Of a stretch of DNA of 64,000 bases, positions 17,712-26,406 are shown one piece after another. Below the pieces are notes generated by a model, which searched no databases, was not told the origin of the DNA, and was given only the letters and a program-made list of their open reading frames with translations. Source of the stretch: Polyangium mundeleinium (GTDB lineage: Bacteria; Myxococcota_A; Polyangia; Polyangiales; Polyangiaceae). The DNA lies in contig NZ_JAQNDO010000001.1 in assembly GCF_028369105.1 (NCBI RefSeq), positions 9,518,501 through 9,582,500 of the forward strand, read 5' to 3'. The translations under genes and the position numbers were made by a program. Position 1 is the stretch's first letter; each line of letters opens with the position of its first letter.

Positions 17712-17821
17712 ATCTCGTGCCACTGGCGCATGCACCTGGCGCCGCTGGCGCGCACAACGAACCTCGGTCGGGAGCGCCCTTGCAGTAGCCGCTTGGCCCG
17801 AGCTGTGCTATGCGCTTCCTC

Positions 17822-18271
17822 ATGTCGACGCGGCCATCTGTAACCCGCACGTCCCGACGCCTGCTCGTGCTGGGGACTCTGGTCGCCACCATTGTAGGCT
17901 GGCTCGCCTATGCGTTCGCCGTAAATCCCCCTGGGCTCTCGGCGGCAGAACGCCTTTCCGCACACTTGCACCCTCGGATGCCAATCAGCGCGGTCCAGCA
18001 GCAGGCCGAGCTACTTGGCTTCGCATGGCAAGTGCATCCCACGTCGCCAGAGCCCGGGTCTTCTGGTTCGCCGGGCCGAGAAAGCACGATTCACATCATC
18101 TGTCACCAACGACCTATCAATGGCACTGTGGAGAGTGGCCGACATGGCGCCATCGAGGTTTGCGAGGAGCTTCGCCTCGCACCATCTTTCGGGGCGCTCT
18201 TCGCATCTCACTCTTGTAACATTGTCTTCAGGGGCGGCGAAATCGAGCGATTTTGGCTTTATGCCGATTGA
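17822..18271 (+). CDS. Small membrane-anchored hypothetical protein, antisense and convergent to rhs1
   Basis: About 149 residues from ATG 17822 (another ATG at 17810). A basic N-terminus (TRTSRRLLVLGTLVATIVGW) leads into one transmembrane helix, followed by an exported domain with three Cys residues (IICHQRP, EVCEEL, SHSC). It ends 71 bp from the rhs1 stop, tail to tail. A one-helix periplasmic protein next to a toxin tip is a plausible immunity protein, though the opposite strand is unusual for that role. No family recognised. Confidence 0.55.
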   Translation: MSTRPSVTRTSRRLLVLGTLVATIVGWLAYAFAVNPPGLSAAERLSAHLHPRMPISAVQQQAELLGFAWQVHPTSPEPGSSGSPGRESTIHIICHQRPINGTVESGRHGAIEVCEELRLAPSFGALFASHSCNIVFRGGEIERFWLYAD

Positions 18272-18342
18272 TGCGCAACGTTCTCGCGCGCCGGAACCGG
18301 AAGGCGCCGGGTTCGCTCGGCGCGAATTTACGCTCGAATTAA

Positions 18343-21300
18343 TTAATACGTGGTCCTCATGATCACGCCCATCCCCTCAATCCTAAGACGCTGCAATTCA
18401 CGGTCGACCTCCTCCCATTTCTTCACGTCCTCGAGGGTCAGCGGCTTGACCTTCCCGACCGACTCGAGCTCGGTACTGTCTTCTCGCGCCATTGCAATGT
18501 CGTACCACTGGCTGCCTCCCACGCCCGAACTGGGTCTGTCCGCCCTCGACCTGTTCGCCTCTTCGAGACCCAAGGCGAAGAAAACCTCTTTCTGAAAAGA
18601 ATATGCTTTATCAGCGAAGACTGCGGCGGTTATACCCAAGAGGTTCGCCTTCGACGGCACTTTCGGCGCCGGAGATTCTGCCCAACGCGTGTCCTTGTCG
18701 TTCGCCGAGATGGCCCCCGGATCCGACCACATGTACGGCCCAACCGTGCCATAAAAGAAACGCTGGGCATCACGAAGAATGAGGCTCCGAGAGTGTTTTT
18801 CGCTCTCTTGGCGCGCGCGAGTCTCCCGCTCCAGCCCGTCGCGATAGGTTTCAACGCCGGTGTTTCCGCTCCTCTCTGCCCGAACGAGGAAGTGATTGAT
18901 GGCCGCGATGACCTTCTCCTTGTGTTCGTCGGAATTGGGATTGTTGGCCACCTCGTCGGTTGGATCGCTGGGAATGTCCTCGTTCGCGACGAGGTCTGCG
19001 ATCTCGTCACGTTCGGGATCGGTGGTATTGGCGTCGGATGTCGTCTCTACATTGGGTTTGGGCGCCGGATGCGGGAGCACCTTGCTGCCCTCCGTCCGTA
19101 CATACCAGCCCTGGGCGCTGCTCTTCTTGGCGTTGTCCCGCCACTCGACGGTTCCTTGGCCCCAGACCTTCTCCAGCCGTGCCTTCTCTTCGTCGGTGTG
19201 GCGATTGCCCAGGTAGGTCTCCGTCGGCTCGTGTCCCTGTGGGTCCACCAACCTGACCGGATTCCCTGCCACATACGCGAATAGGTTGATCCCACCCTTG
19301 ATCCCTATTGGATCCGCACTCATCCACCTCCCGAGCCACGACGCATAATACCTCGCCCCGTGGTAATACAGTCCCGTCTCCTCGTCCCGCTCCTTGCCTG
19401 TGTACCTGTACCGCTTAGCGCTCACCTCGACGGTATCGTCCACGGCACGGTACGCGCTCGTCCCATAGGGGTGATACTCCTCGTAGCTGATGACGAGCCC
19501 ACTCTCATCGAGCTCCAGCGCGGCGGACCCGAGATGATTCCCAAGTTGATACCGGACCCGCGACGTCACCACGAGGTTCGGATCGGACGCGTCTACCGTC
19601 TTGGTCTCCACCATCGCAATCCGACGCGCATCGTCCATCACGTGGAGCGTCTCCCGCTCCAGCACGACATTCCCGAGCTCGTGCCTACGGTAGACCTCGA
19701 ACCCACCGAGGTAGATCCGCTCCTCGACAATCCCACTATGCTCCCAGACCTTCCGGACCCGCTGCCCGCCGGCGTTATACGTGAAGTAGACTGTCCCCCC
19801 GCCGCCCTTGTCGACCTCGCGCTTCTGGTCCTTGAAGTCCCACACGATGCCGTCGAGATGCGGCATCGACGTCATGCTCCCGTGCTCGTCGTACGTATAC
19901 GTCGCCGAAAATTGCCCCAGCGCATCCCCCGGCAAGCTCGTCCCGAGCAACCGATTGCTCGTCGGCGCGATCTGGTACCGCCGCGTCCAGCTTCCCGTGC
20001 CGCCCTGCGCGGCATGAATCATCTTCAAGATGTTGCCGACCGCGTCGTACTCGAAGCTCTCCGCGTAGTTCCGCATCGCCTGCGGATCATTCGGGTTCGC
20101 CGCACTCACCAGCGGAAACCCATTCGCATCCTGCTGGATATCCGCATTCTGCCCCGAGTGCTCCCGCCCCGTCGCCTCGATCAGCCGGTAGATCGCGTCG
20201 TACTCGTACTCCCAGACCGGCTCGACCAGCTCGCTGTTGTGGTAGAGCTCCTCCTGCGCCAGGTCGGCAATCTCGACGATGTTGCCTACCGGATCGTACG
20301 TGTACCGCAGATCCTGCAGGAGCGTATCATCCGACGTCCGCGTCGTCTCGAGCCGCGTCAGCCGATAGGTCAGCGGATCGTAGCTATACTCCGTGACCAC
20401 CCCGTTTCCGTAAACGATCTTCTCCCGCTGCCCTTTCACATCGTAATCGATGTCATCAACGAACGTCGTCCAGGTGCTCGCGCCCCGGATCCGTACCTCC
20501 ACCGCCTCGAGCAGACTCGCCTCGTTGTACGTCGGCTTGATCTCGCTCTGGTCCGGCGTCGTCATGCTCGTCGGCCGATTCAGCGCATCGTACGCCGTCG
20601 TCTGCGTGAACACCTCCGTCTCGAGCGTCACCGTGCCCGACCAATCGAGCTGCGTCGCATAATTCTGCGCGAGTTGCCGCTGGCTCTCCAGCAAATTCCC
20701 CTTGAAGTCATACTCGACCGAGGTAACCACCCCGGCCCCATCCTTCACCTGATACACCTTCCCACGCAGATTCGCGTCCTCCGGATCCGTCTGCCCCTCC
20801 CCATACACCGTCACCTCGGCGAGCACCTCCGGATCCGACCCCTTCTGCACCCAAAGCCCCGTCCGCCGATTCAGCGCATCATAGACCGAGCGCACCACAT
20901 GCCCTCGGCCATCCCACCCCCGAATCGGGTTCCCGAGCACATTCGCCAGCGTCCACCGCTCTCCAGAATCGCAGCTCTTCTGGTACAGCGTCCGCCCGAG
21001 CATGTCGAAGACATACTCCATCGCCGTATTCCCACGAGCATCGACAATCGCCCGCGGATTCCCTTCGATATCGAGCACCGCCTTCGTCGTATACACCCCT
21101 GCGGTCTTGTTGTCCTCGACCCCGCGCACCGGCCTGCCCAGCACGTCGAAATGCACCAGCGCCGGCGTCTCCGCATGCTCCTCGGTCAGCTCCGCCTCCC
21201 GCTGCTCCTGCGCGGAAGCCGTCGGCGTCGCGCTCGGCTGCCTCGCGGCATACCAGGGATTGCCCGTTTCGAGCACCGTATCGTTCCCGTCCCAGCTCGC

Positions 21301-24300
21301 CTGCTCCCAGGGCGTGAACGTCACCCGCGAATGCGTCCCGTTCGGCAGGTCCGTTCGGATGAGCCGGCCGAGCGCGTCGTAACGCAGGATCGGCGTCACG
21401 CCCCACTCGACCAGCTCCTGTTCATCCTCGTATTCGTGGGTGGCCGTGAAGAACGGCTCGTACTGCTTGACGGGATTGCCCTTGTTGTCAATGACCACGC
21501 GCCCCGTGCCCACCCATCGCGGCGAGGCGGTGGCCAACACTACCGCGCCGTTCTCGTCCTTGACAAGCCCCCCGTTCTCGTCCCGCACGGGCGCCGGACC
21601 GGGCTCGGCCTGCACCTTCTTCAGAATCTCACGCCCGAGTCCATCGAGGTACGTGTAGCTGTGCTGCCACGGCGTCAGCGCATCCCCGTGCCGCTCGCGC
21701 GCGGCCGCATGCACGACGTTGGGTTTGCCCGTCGTGCGCCATGCGTCGAGATTGTGCTCGAACGTCGTGGTGGGCTCCTCCAGCAGTGTGTCCCCGTCGC
21801 TCGAGCCGACCTTGCCCATCACGGCCGTCGCCACGACCATCCCTAGCTCGTCGAGCTTCACAGCGCTGCGATTGCCATTCGGGTCGGTAACGAGCGTGGG
21901 CCCTAGGACACGATAATCGTTTATCGCGGTGACGATATTGCCGAGCGGATCCTCGGCAGACATCACGAGCAAGCCGTGGGTGTCGTACGTGAGGGTCGTG
22001 GAATTGCTGAGCGGATCCAGGATCTCGACCGGCAAGTAGAACTTGTCCGGATCGAACACCTGGCGGCCAGTTCGCACCCAATAGTCGTCGTTCTCTTCGA
22101 TGTACCCGCCCCCGGTGAGCATGGTCGAGGTCACGCGCGTGTCATAAGCCGCGGTGAGGAGCCCTGACGTGAATGCGAGCGCATACGTCTCGTAGGGCAA
22201 CGCGAGCGCGTCGATGGTGCCGAAAGGCAGCGCTGCGGGGGAAGACCCGGACAGCGTCGTGCTGTCGTAATAGACCTGCCGCACCCGCTCGACCAGGCGC
22301 TTTTGCATTGCGGTGCCGTTGGGCGTCTCCTCGTAGGAGATCGCGCCGGCGGCGTTCACATCGATGAGCACGTCGTCGAACAAAAACAACGTGCTCCGTG
22401 TCGTGGAGAGCCCCGTGAGCTCGTACGTTCGCGTCTCCTTGGGCACTCCGAGGCGGAACCAGCTCGCCTCCCCATCCTCGTTGACGACGTCGCTCTCAGT
22501 CAGGGTAGCCAAAAGCCCCTGTTCGGGCATGCCCTCCGGAATGCTCCGCCGCGCGTACGCGATGCTCACCGAGCGCTCCACGTGGCCGAACGGATCGACA
22601 TCGAGCGCCAGCGTATGCACCACGCGCGGATCGTCCGGGTCACGCTCGTAATCAACCTCGACAGACTCACGAGCGTACGCGAAGAACGACCCATACGCCT
22701 TCGCAGTCGAAGACTGCACCCGCACGATGGCAGGGCAAACCTCCGTCACCACATATGGATGCAATTCTGCCTCGGAGCCATCGAACGCGTAGACCTCCGT
22801 GCGGAGGATTTGCCCCTTGAGCGCCCGACACGCCTCGCGGAGATCCCTCGGCGACAACCCCGCCTCCAGCACGGCGTCGGGCAACTCCGGCCTCAGCTCG
22901 TCACCTGCGTAATACTCGTTCTCGAACTGCTTCGCGATCCGACTTCTGTCGAGGAACGCGCCCGTATGAAACCACGTCTTCGTGAGCACCGGCGGCAGAT
23001 GGAACTCCTCCTCCGTCGGAGCCTCCGCGAAGAGCCCCTTCCCGCGCTCGGCCGAAAAGGACTCCGCGTCGAATTGCTCTACCAAGCCAAACCCCCGGAA
23101 CTCTCGCTCGGCCCCGTCGTAATACCCGTGATGATATTTGTACGTACTGACGAACCGCGCCTTGCTGATCGCGTCGAACGTCTCCACGCGCGTGAGCACG
23201 TGCACGGGAAACGACAGCCTCGTCACCCACGGCTTTCCAGCCTTCAGGTCCTCCAGGTAAAACCTCGTCGAGGGCGCATACTCGAGCTTCGTCTCAGCCC
23301 CGAGGTTGTTCTTGACCGACGTGAGAAGGTACGGCTTCTTGCTGCCCAAAAGATCGATATACCGCATCGGCGGCTTCGCCACACCCCGCCACGGTGACAA
23401 CCACACGATACACGCCGTACCGGACCCGAGCAGATCGACCACGCCCACGGTGGACAAGGAATCGGCCGTCGGGAACCCCGGCATTCGCACCGGCTCGCTC
23501 CAGCCATTCCCCGCCTGGTTGAACACGATGACCGCCCCTTCACCGGCCACGTACACGATGTCCGTGGTCCCCGTCCCGTCGATATCCCCGAGGCGAATCC
23601 GGCGCGGATCGAACGTGTGCGAATCATCCAACTGCGGCGCCTTGCTCATCTGCACCTTGGCGCCGAACCTCCCCCGCCCGAGGTTCGGCCAGTAGCAAAT
23701 GCTCCCATTGCGGACGCGCACGATATCAGGCAAACCGTCCCCGCTCATGTCCGCCACGAAGATCGCCTGCGTCATGTCCGCGAACACGAGCGTCGGGGCC
23801 TTGTCCTCGTCGTAGACCTTCGGCAACACCCGCGGCGGGCCCCACCCGCCCTTGCCGAGCGACGGATACCAGAGCTGCACGTGATCCGTCGTGACCAGGA
23901 TGTCGTCGAGTCCATCGCCCGAAAGGTCGATGAATCGAACCCGCGGATCATTCCAGTTGACATTCGGCTGCGCAGGGAACGGCACGAAGGGCCCCCAGCC
24001 GCCTTCCGGCGTGCGCTCGTGATAGCCGGACGTGCCTTCCGACGTGAGCTCCACGAGGCATTGACGGCCTTCACTCCCGACATCGAGGAGCTGCGCGCCG
24101 CCGCTCGATGCCATGGCCGGCCGGCTCGCGAGCAGGCGCGCGGGCGCGAGGTGCCCATCGCCGAGGTTTCGCTTGTAGTAGAACGCTCCCTGCTGCTCGC
24201 ATAACACGCCGGGAATACCCTCGCCGTCAAGGTCCACCCAGCGCGCGGTCTGTCCATCCACGCCGCCGGGCAGATCTTCGAGGCTGCGGGGATCGAGCGA

Positions 24301-25446
24301 TTTGACGGCAGTCTGGAGCGCGGGCAGCGAATAACCGAATTCGAGCGGCGGAAGCGACTTCTTCGAGGAGCCGCTCTCCGTCTTGATGTATCCTGACTGC
24401 GTGACCGACACGAGCCGGGCGAGAGCGGGCCCCTCGGCATACGTGAAATCGGTGGAGCGCACGAGCACGGGATCCTCGCCGAGCTCGGGGAAGTGGTGGA
24501 ACATCAAGGCCCGCCGGCAGAGGCGGTACGTGCGGATCTCGAAGGTCGAGCGATAGCTCGAAAAAGGATCCTGCCGGCAAGGCCAGGTCGTCTCCTCCGC
24601 GGGCGTCGGCGCCGTGGCGCCGTGCTCGCCGTAATCGAACACGATCTCGAAAAGGAACGCCTCCGCCTCGAAGGGCACCGTATTCCCGTATCGGATCCTC
24701 TTCAGGTAGCGGTTGACGACCGGCGCCTCCCCCGAGCGCCGTTGTCTCTCGTAGATGGCATTCGGCACATTCGTGAGATCCTCGGCTTTGTAGTCGTAAA
24801 CGATGACGTTTCCTCGCGCATCCTCGGTGCGTTCGAGCAGCCAGGAATAGACCTTGGTCGACGCCCACGGGCTCACGATCCGAGCCGCCGCGGACTGGCC
24901 GTAGATGCTCGTTACGTTGTCCTTGGTCGTGGCTCTCCAGGAAACGTTTCCGGTCGCCTTCTCCTTGACACGCTCGATCCGCGCGAAGATACCTTCGACC
25001 CGAGGACGGTACCGCTCGACGCGCTCGTCCTCGTTCTCGAACGTGTCGCGCACCCATTCGCCATCTTCGTTCTTGTCGAGCTTCGGCACGAGGTCTTCCG
25101 CGCCCGACAGGATGAACACGTCGGATTCACGGGCGTCTTCGTACTCGGGCAAGCCACGCTCGGTCTTGCGCGAGATCGAGGGCACGGAGAGCCGGAAACC
25201 CACACCAAAGGGCCCATTCCCGCCGCCGGAATCATAGGCCACCGACAGCTCGGGCCCGAACCCTCCGCGGCCCGGGGATACTGCAATTGGGACCGTGAGG
25301 GCTCCCGTGCCGCTCACCAAGCTCGTCGCGAACTTTTCCCCGAGCCCTCGAACCGCGCCGCCTCCCTTCGGAAGCGACGGGCTCGGGGCCTTGACCGCCT
25401 CGGGCGCGGTCGTTTTGGGCTTGGGTGCAAAGCCTTTCTGCTCCAT
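18343..25446 (-). CDS. Full-length SpvB/TcdB/Rhs polymorphic toxin carrier (Tc-toxin B/C-like), 2367 aa
   Basis: In order: an SpvB-type N-terminal domain (about 30-330; GTGALTVPIAVSPGRGGFGP), FG-GAP-like repeats (about 380-660; LSGDGLDDILV, SGDGLPDIVRV), a TcdB middle region (about 660-830; REFRGFGLVEQFD), YD/Rhs repeats (about 1290-1990), and the Rhs core end (RYTGKERDEETGLYYHGARYY, LGRWMSADPIG, VDPQGHE). The last 294 residues (19227-18346) form a variable tip with no recognised fold. By analogy with TcB-TcC, the Rhs part forms a shell enclosing the tip, which is released by core autoproteolysis. There is no signal peptide and no TcA, VgrG or PAAR gene in the window, so the delivery route is unknown. 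GAGG lies about 8 nt before the ATG. Confidence 0.9.
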   Translation of the reverse strand: MEQKGFAPKPKTTAPEAVKAPSPSLPKGGGAVRGLGEKFATSLVSGTGALTVPIAVSPGRGGFGPELSVAYDSGGGNGPFGVGFRLSVPSISRKTERGLPEYEDARESDVFILSGAEDLVPKLDKNEDGEWVRDTFENEDERVERYRPRVEGIFARIERVKEKATGNVSWRATTKDNVTSIYGQSAAARIVSPWASTKVYSWLLERTEDARGNVIVYDYKAEDLTNVPNAIYERQRRSGEAPVVNRYLKRIRYGNTVPFEAEAFLFEIVFDYGEHGATAPTPAEETTWPCRQDPFSSYRSTFEIRTYRLCRRALMFHHFPELGEDPVLVRSTDFTYAEGPALARLVSVTQSGYIKTESGSSKKSLPPLEFGYSLPALQTAVKSLDPRSLEDLPGGVDGQTARWVDLDGEGIPGVLCEQQGAFYYKRNLGDGHLAPARLLASRPAMASSGGAQLLDVGSEGRQCLVELTSEGTSGYHERTPEGGWGPFVPFPAQPNVNWNDPRVRFIDLSGDGLDDILVTTDHVQLWYPSLGKGGWGPPRVLPKVYDEDKAPTLVFADMTQAIFVADMSGDGLPDIVRVRNGSICYWPNLGRGRFGAKVQMSKAPQLDDSHTFDPRRIRLGDIDGTGTTDIVYVAGEGAVIVFNQAGNGWSEPVRMPGFPTADSLSTVGVVDLLGSGTACIVWLSPWRGVAKPPMRYIDLLGSKKPYLLTSVKNNLGAETKLEYAPSTRFYLEDLKAGKPWVTRLSFPVHVLTRVETFDAISKARFVSTYKYHHGYYDGAEREFRGFGLVEQFDAESFSAERGKGLFAEAPTEEEFHLPPVLTKTWFHTGAFLDRSRIAKQFENEYYAGDELRPELPDAVLEAGLSPRDLREACRALKGQILRTEVYAFDGSEAELHPYVVTEVCPAIVRVQSSTAKAYGSFFAYARESVEVDYERDPDDPRVVHTLALDVDPFGHVERSVSIAYARRSIPEGMPEQGLLATLTESDVVNEDGEASWFRLGVPKETRTYELTGLSTTRSTLFLFDDVLIDVNAAGAISYEETPNGTAMQKRLVERVRQVYYDSTTLSGSSPAALPFGTIDALALPYETYALAFTSGLLTAAYDTRVTSTMLTGGGYIEENDDYWVRTGRQVFDPDKFYLPVEILDPLSNSTTLTYDTHGLLVMSAEDPLGNIVTAINDYRVLGPTLVTDPNGNRSAVKLDELGMVVATAVMGKVGSSDGDTLLEEPTTTFEHNLDAWRTTGKPNVVHAAARERHGDALTPWQHSYTYLDGLGREILKKVQAEPGPAPVRDENGGLVKDENGAVVLATASPRWVGTGRVVIDNKGNPVKQYEPFFTATHEYEDEQELVEWGVTPILRYDALGRLIRTDLPNGTHSRVTFTPWEQASWDGNDTVLETGNPWYAARQPSATPTASAQEQREAELTEEHAETPALVHFDVLGRPVRGVEDNKTAGVYTTKAVLDIEGNPRAIVDARGNTAMEYVFDMLGRTLYQKSCDSGERWTLANVLGNPIRGWDGRGHVVRSVYDALNRRTGLWVQKGSDPEVLAEVTVYGEGQTDPEDANLRGKVYQVKDGAGVVTSVEYDFKGNLLESQRQLAQNYATQLDWSGTVTLETEVFTQTTAYDALNRPTSMTTPDQSEIKPTYNEASLLEAVEVRIRGASTWTTFVDDIDYDVKGQREKIVYGNGVVTEYSYDPLTYRLTRLETTRTSDDTLLQDLRYTYDPVGNIVEIADLAQEELYHNSELVEPVWEYEYDAIYRLIEATGREHSGQNADIQQDANGFPLVSAANPNDPQAMRNYAESFEYDAVGNILKMIHAAQGGTGSWTRRYQIAPTSNRLLGTSLPGDALGQFSATYTYDEHGSMTSMPHLDGIVWDFKDQKREVDKGGGGTVYFTYNAGGQRVRKVWEHSGIVEERIYLGGFEVYRRHELGNVVLERETLHVMDDARRIAMVETKTVDASDPNLVVTSRVRYQLGNHLGSAALELDESGLVISYEEYHPYGTSAYRAVDDTVEVSAKRYRYTGKERDEETGLYYHGARYYASWLGRWMSADPIGIKGGINLFAYVAGNPVRLVDPQGHEPTETYLGNRHTDEEKARLEKVWGQGTVEWRDNAKKSSAQGWYVRTEGSKVLPHPAPKPNVETTSDANTTDPERDEIADLVANEDIPSDPTDEVANNPNSDEHKEKVIAAINHFLVRAERSGNTGVETYRDGLERETRARQESEKHSRSLILRDAQRFFYGTVGPYMWSDPGAISANDKDTRWAESPAPKVPSKANLLGITAAVFADKAYSFQKEVFFALGLEEANRSRADRPSSGVGGSQWYDIAMAREDSTELESVGKVKPLTLEDVKKWEEVDRELQRLRIEGMGVIMRTTY
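19228..19519 (-). repeat. Rhs core, block B copy 1
   Basis: Gapless counterpart of 13432-13723. The 148 bp between this block and block A (19520-19667) are absent from the second copy, where the IS lies. Confidence 0.85.
19668..21461 (-). repeat. Long direct repeat of rhs core, block A copy 1 (1794 bp)
   Basis: Same length as 15401-17194 and in the same orientation, about 2.5 kb apart edge to edge. Recombination across it would move the displaced tip onto the full carrier and delete the present tip. Confidence 0.9.
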
Positions 25447-25764
25447 GGCGTGCCCTCACTCCTTCCTCTTCCGGGAAGCGGCCGTTGTGCTGCATGGTAA
25501 GCGCATGCCAGCCAGGCGCCTTCCCGTGATGCTGGCGCCCTTTGAACAGCATGGAACCACGCGCCCTCATTCGTGGACGCTATGCCTCGTCTGGTCGATT
25601 GTGATTCGCAGATAGGTATCCCTCCGTCCACAGAAATGACCCGGGACGGAGTCGTTCTGGAGGATATGTGGGGACGATGTGGTCCGCTTGTCGCCTGACA
25701 GGAGCAGCGCTGGACGACAAATCGGCCCTTATCGAGGTGGCGTGCGGGAATCGGGGCCGAGTTG

Positions 25765-25801
25765 CATGGACGATCGGACGTGAAACGTCCGATCGTCCAT
25801 G
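25765..25801. repeat. Perfect inverted repeat, 16-bp arms, 5-base loop
   Basis: CATGGACGATCGGACG (25765-25780), loop TGAAA, then the exact complement (25786-25801). There is no T run after it, so an intrinsic terminator is unlikely. Given its position upstream of rhs1, a regulator-binding or structured-RNA role is possible. Confidence 0.7.
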
Positions 25802-25907
25802 TCATTGAGACATCATTTCGCAAGTCAAGGCATTCGAGGCGCCAGAAAGCGGCCAGCCGCGGCAAGAAGGCCGCTGCAAGGCCAAGCGCCTCTTCCTCGT
25901 TCCTCTG

Positions 25908-26266
25908 GACTCCGATCACGGGCTCGCCGACTCCGATGTCAAAGAGGGGGGACTCCGATCACGGGCTCGCCGACTCCGATGTCAAAGAGGGGGGACTCCG
26001 ATCACGGGCTCGCCGACTCCGATGTCGAAGAGGGGGGACTCCGATCACGGGCTCGCCGACTCCGATGTCGAAGGGCGAGGACTCCGATCACGGGCTCGCC
26101 GACTCCGATGTCGAAGGGCGAGGACTCCGATCACGGGCTCGCCGACTCCGATGTCGAAGGGGGGGGACTCCGATCACGGGCTCGCCGACTCCGATGTCGA
26201 AGAGGGGGGACTCCGATCACGGGCTCGCCGACTCCGATGTCAAAGAGGGGGGACTCCGATCACGGG
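25908..26266. repeat. 43-bp tandem repeat, 8 full copies plus partial
   Basis: Units start at 25908, 25951, 25994, 26037, 26080, 26123, 26166 and 26209, with a partial one from 26252. Each unit contains GACTCCGAT twice (GACTCCGATCACGGGCTCGCC and then GACTCCGATGTC), followed by a variable AAAGAGGGGG / GAAGGGCGAG segment. The copies are contiguous with no spacers. Confidence 0.95.
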
Positions 26267-26406
26267 CAGCCTGGGAACACGGACCCCGCGGCGCCGCGTG
26301 ATGTTCTGCGGGTTGAGGGGCACTTGCAGCAGCCTGCGTCGTCGTGCCGGCGGACAGGATCGTCGGCTTGCAGGTCTGAGCCGTCCGCGCGCCTTGGACC
26401 CGATGC

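Larger units (their letters stand above)
25447..26406. other. Non-coding 960-bp spacer upstream of rhs1
   Basis: No gene with convincing codon use. It carries the long hairpin and the 43-bp tandem repeat listed separately. All three plus frames are open across the tandem repeat only because the unit has no stop codon in that direction. It must contain the rhs1 promoter, but no consensus element stands out. Confidence 0.6.

Noticed and set aside
19360..21846. Long plus-strand frame (828 codons) antisense to rhs1
   Set aside because: Arg/Pro/His-rich composition typical of an antisense shadow of a high-G+C gene. The same pattern appears opposite the second core copy.
25908..26266. Possible CRISPR array
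   Set aside because: The repeats are contiguous without unique spacers, and no cas genes are present. It is a tandem repeat.
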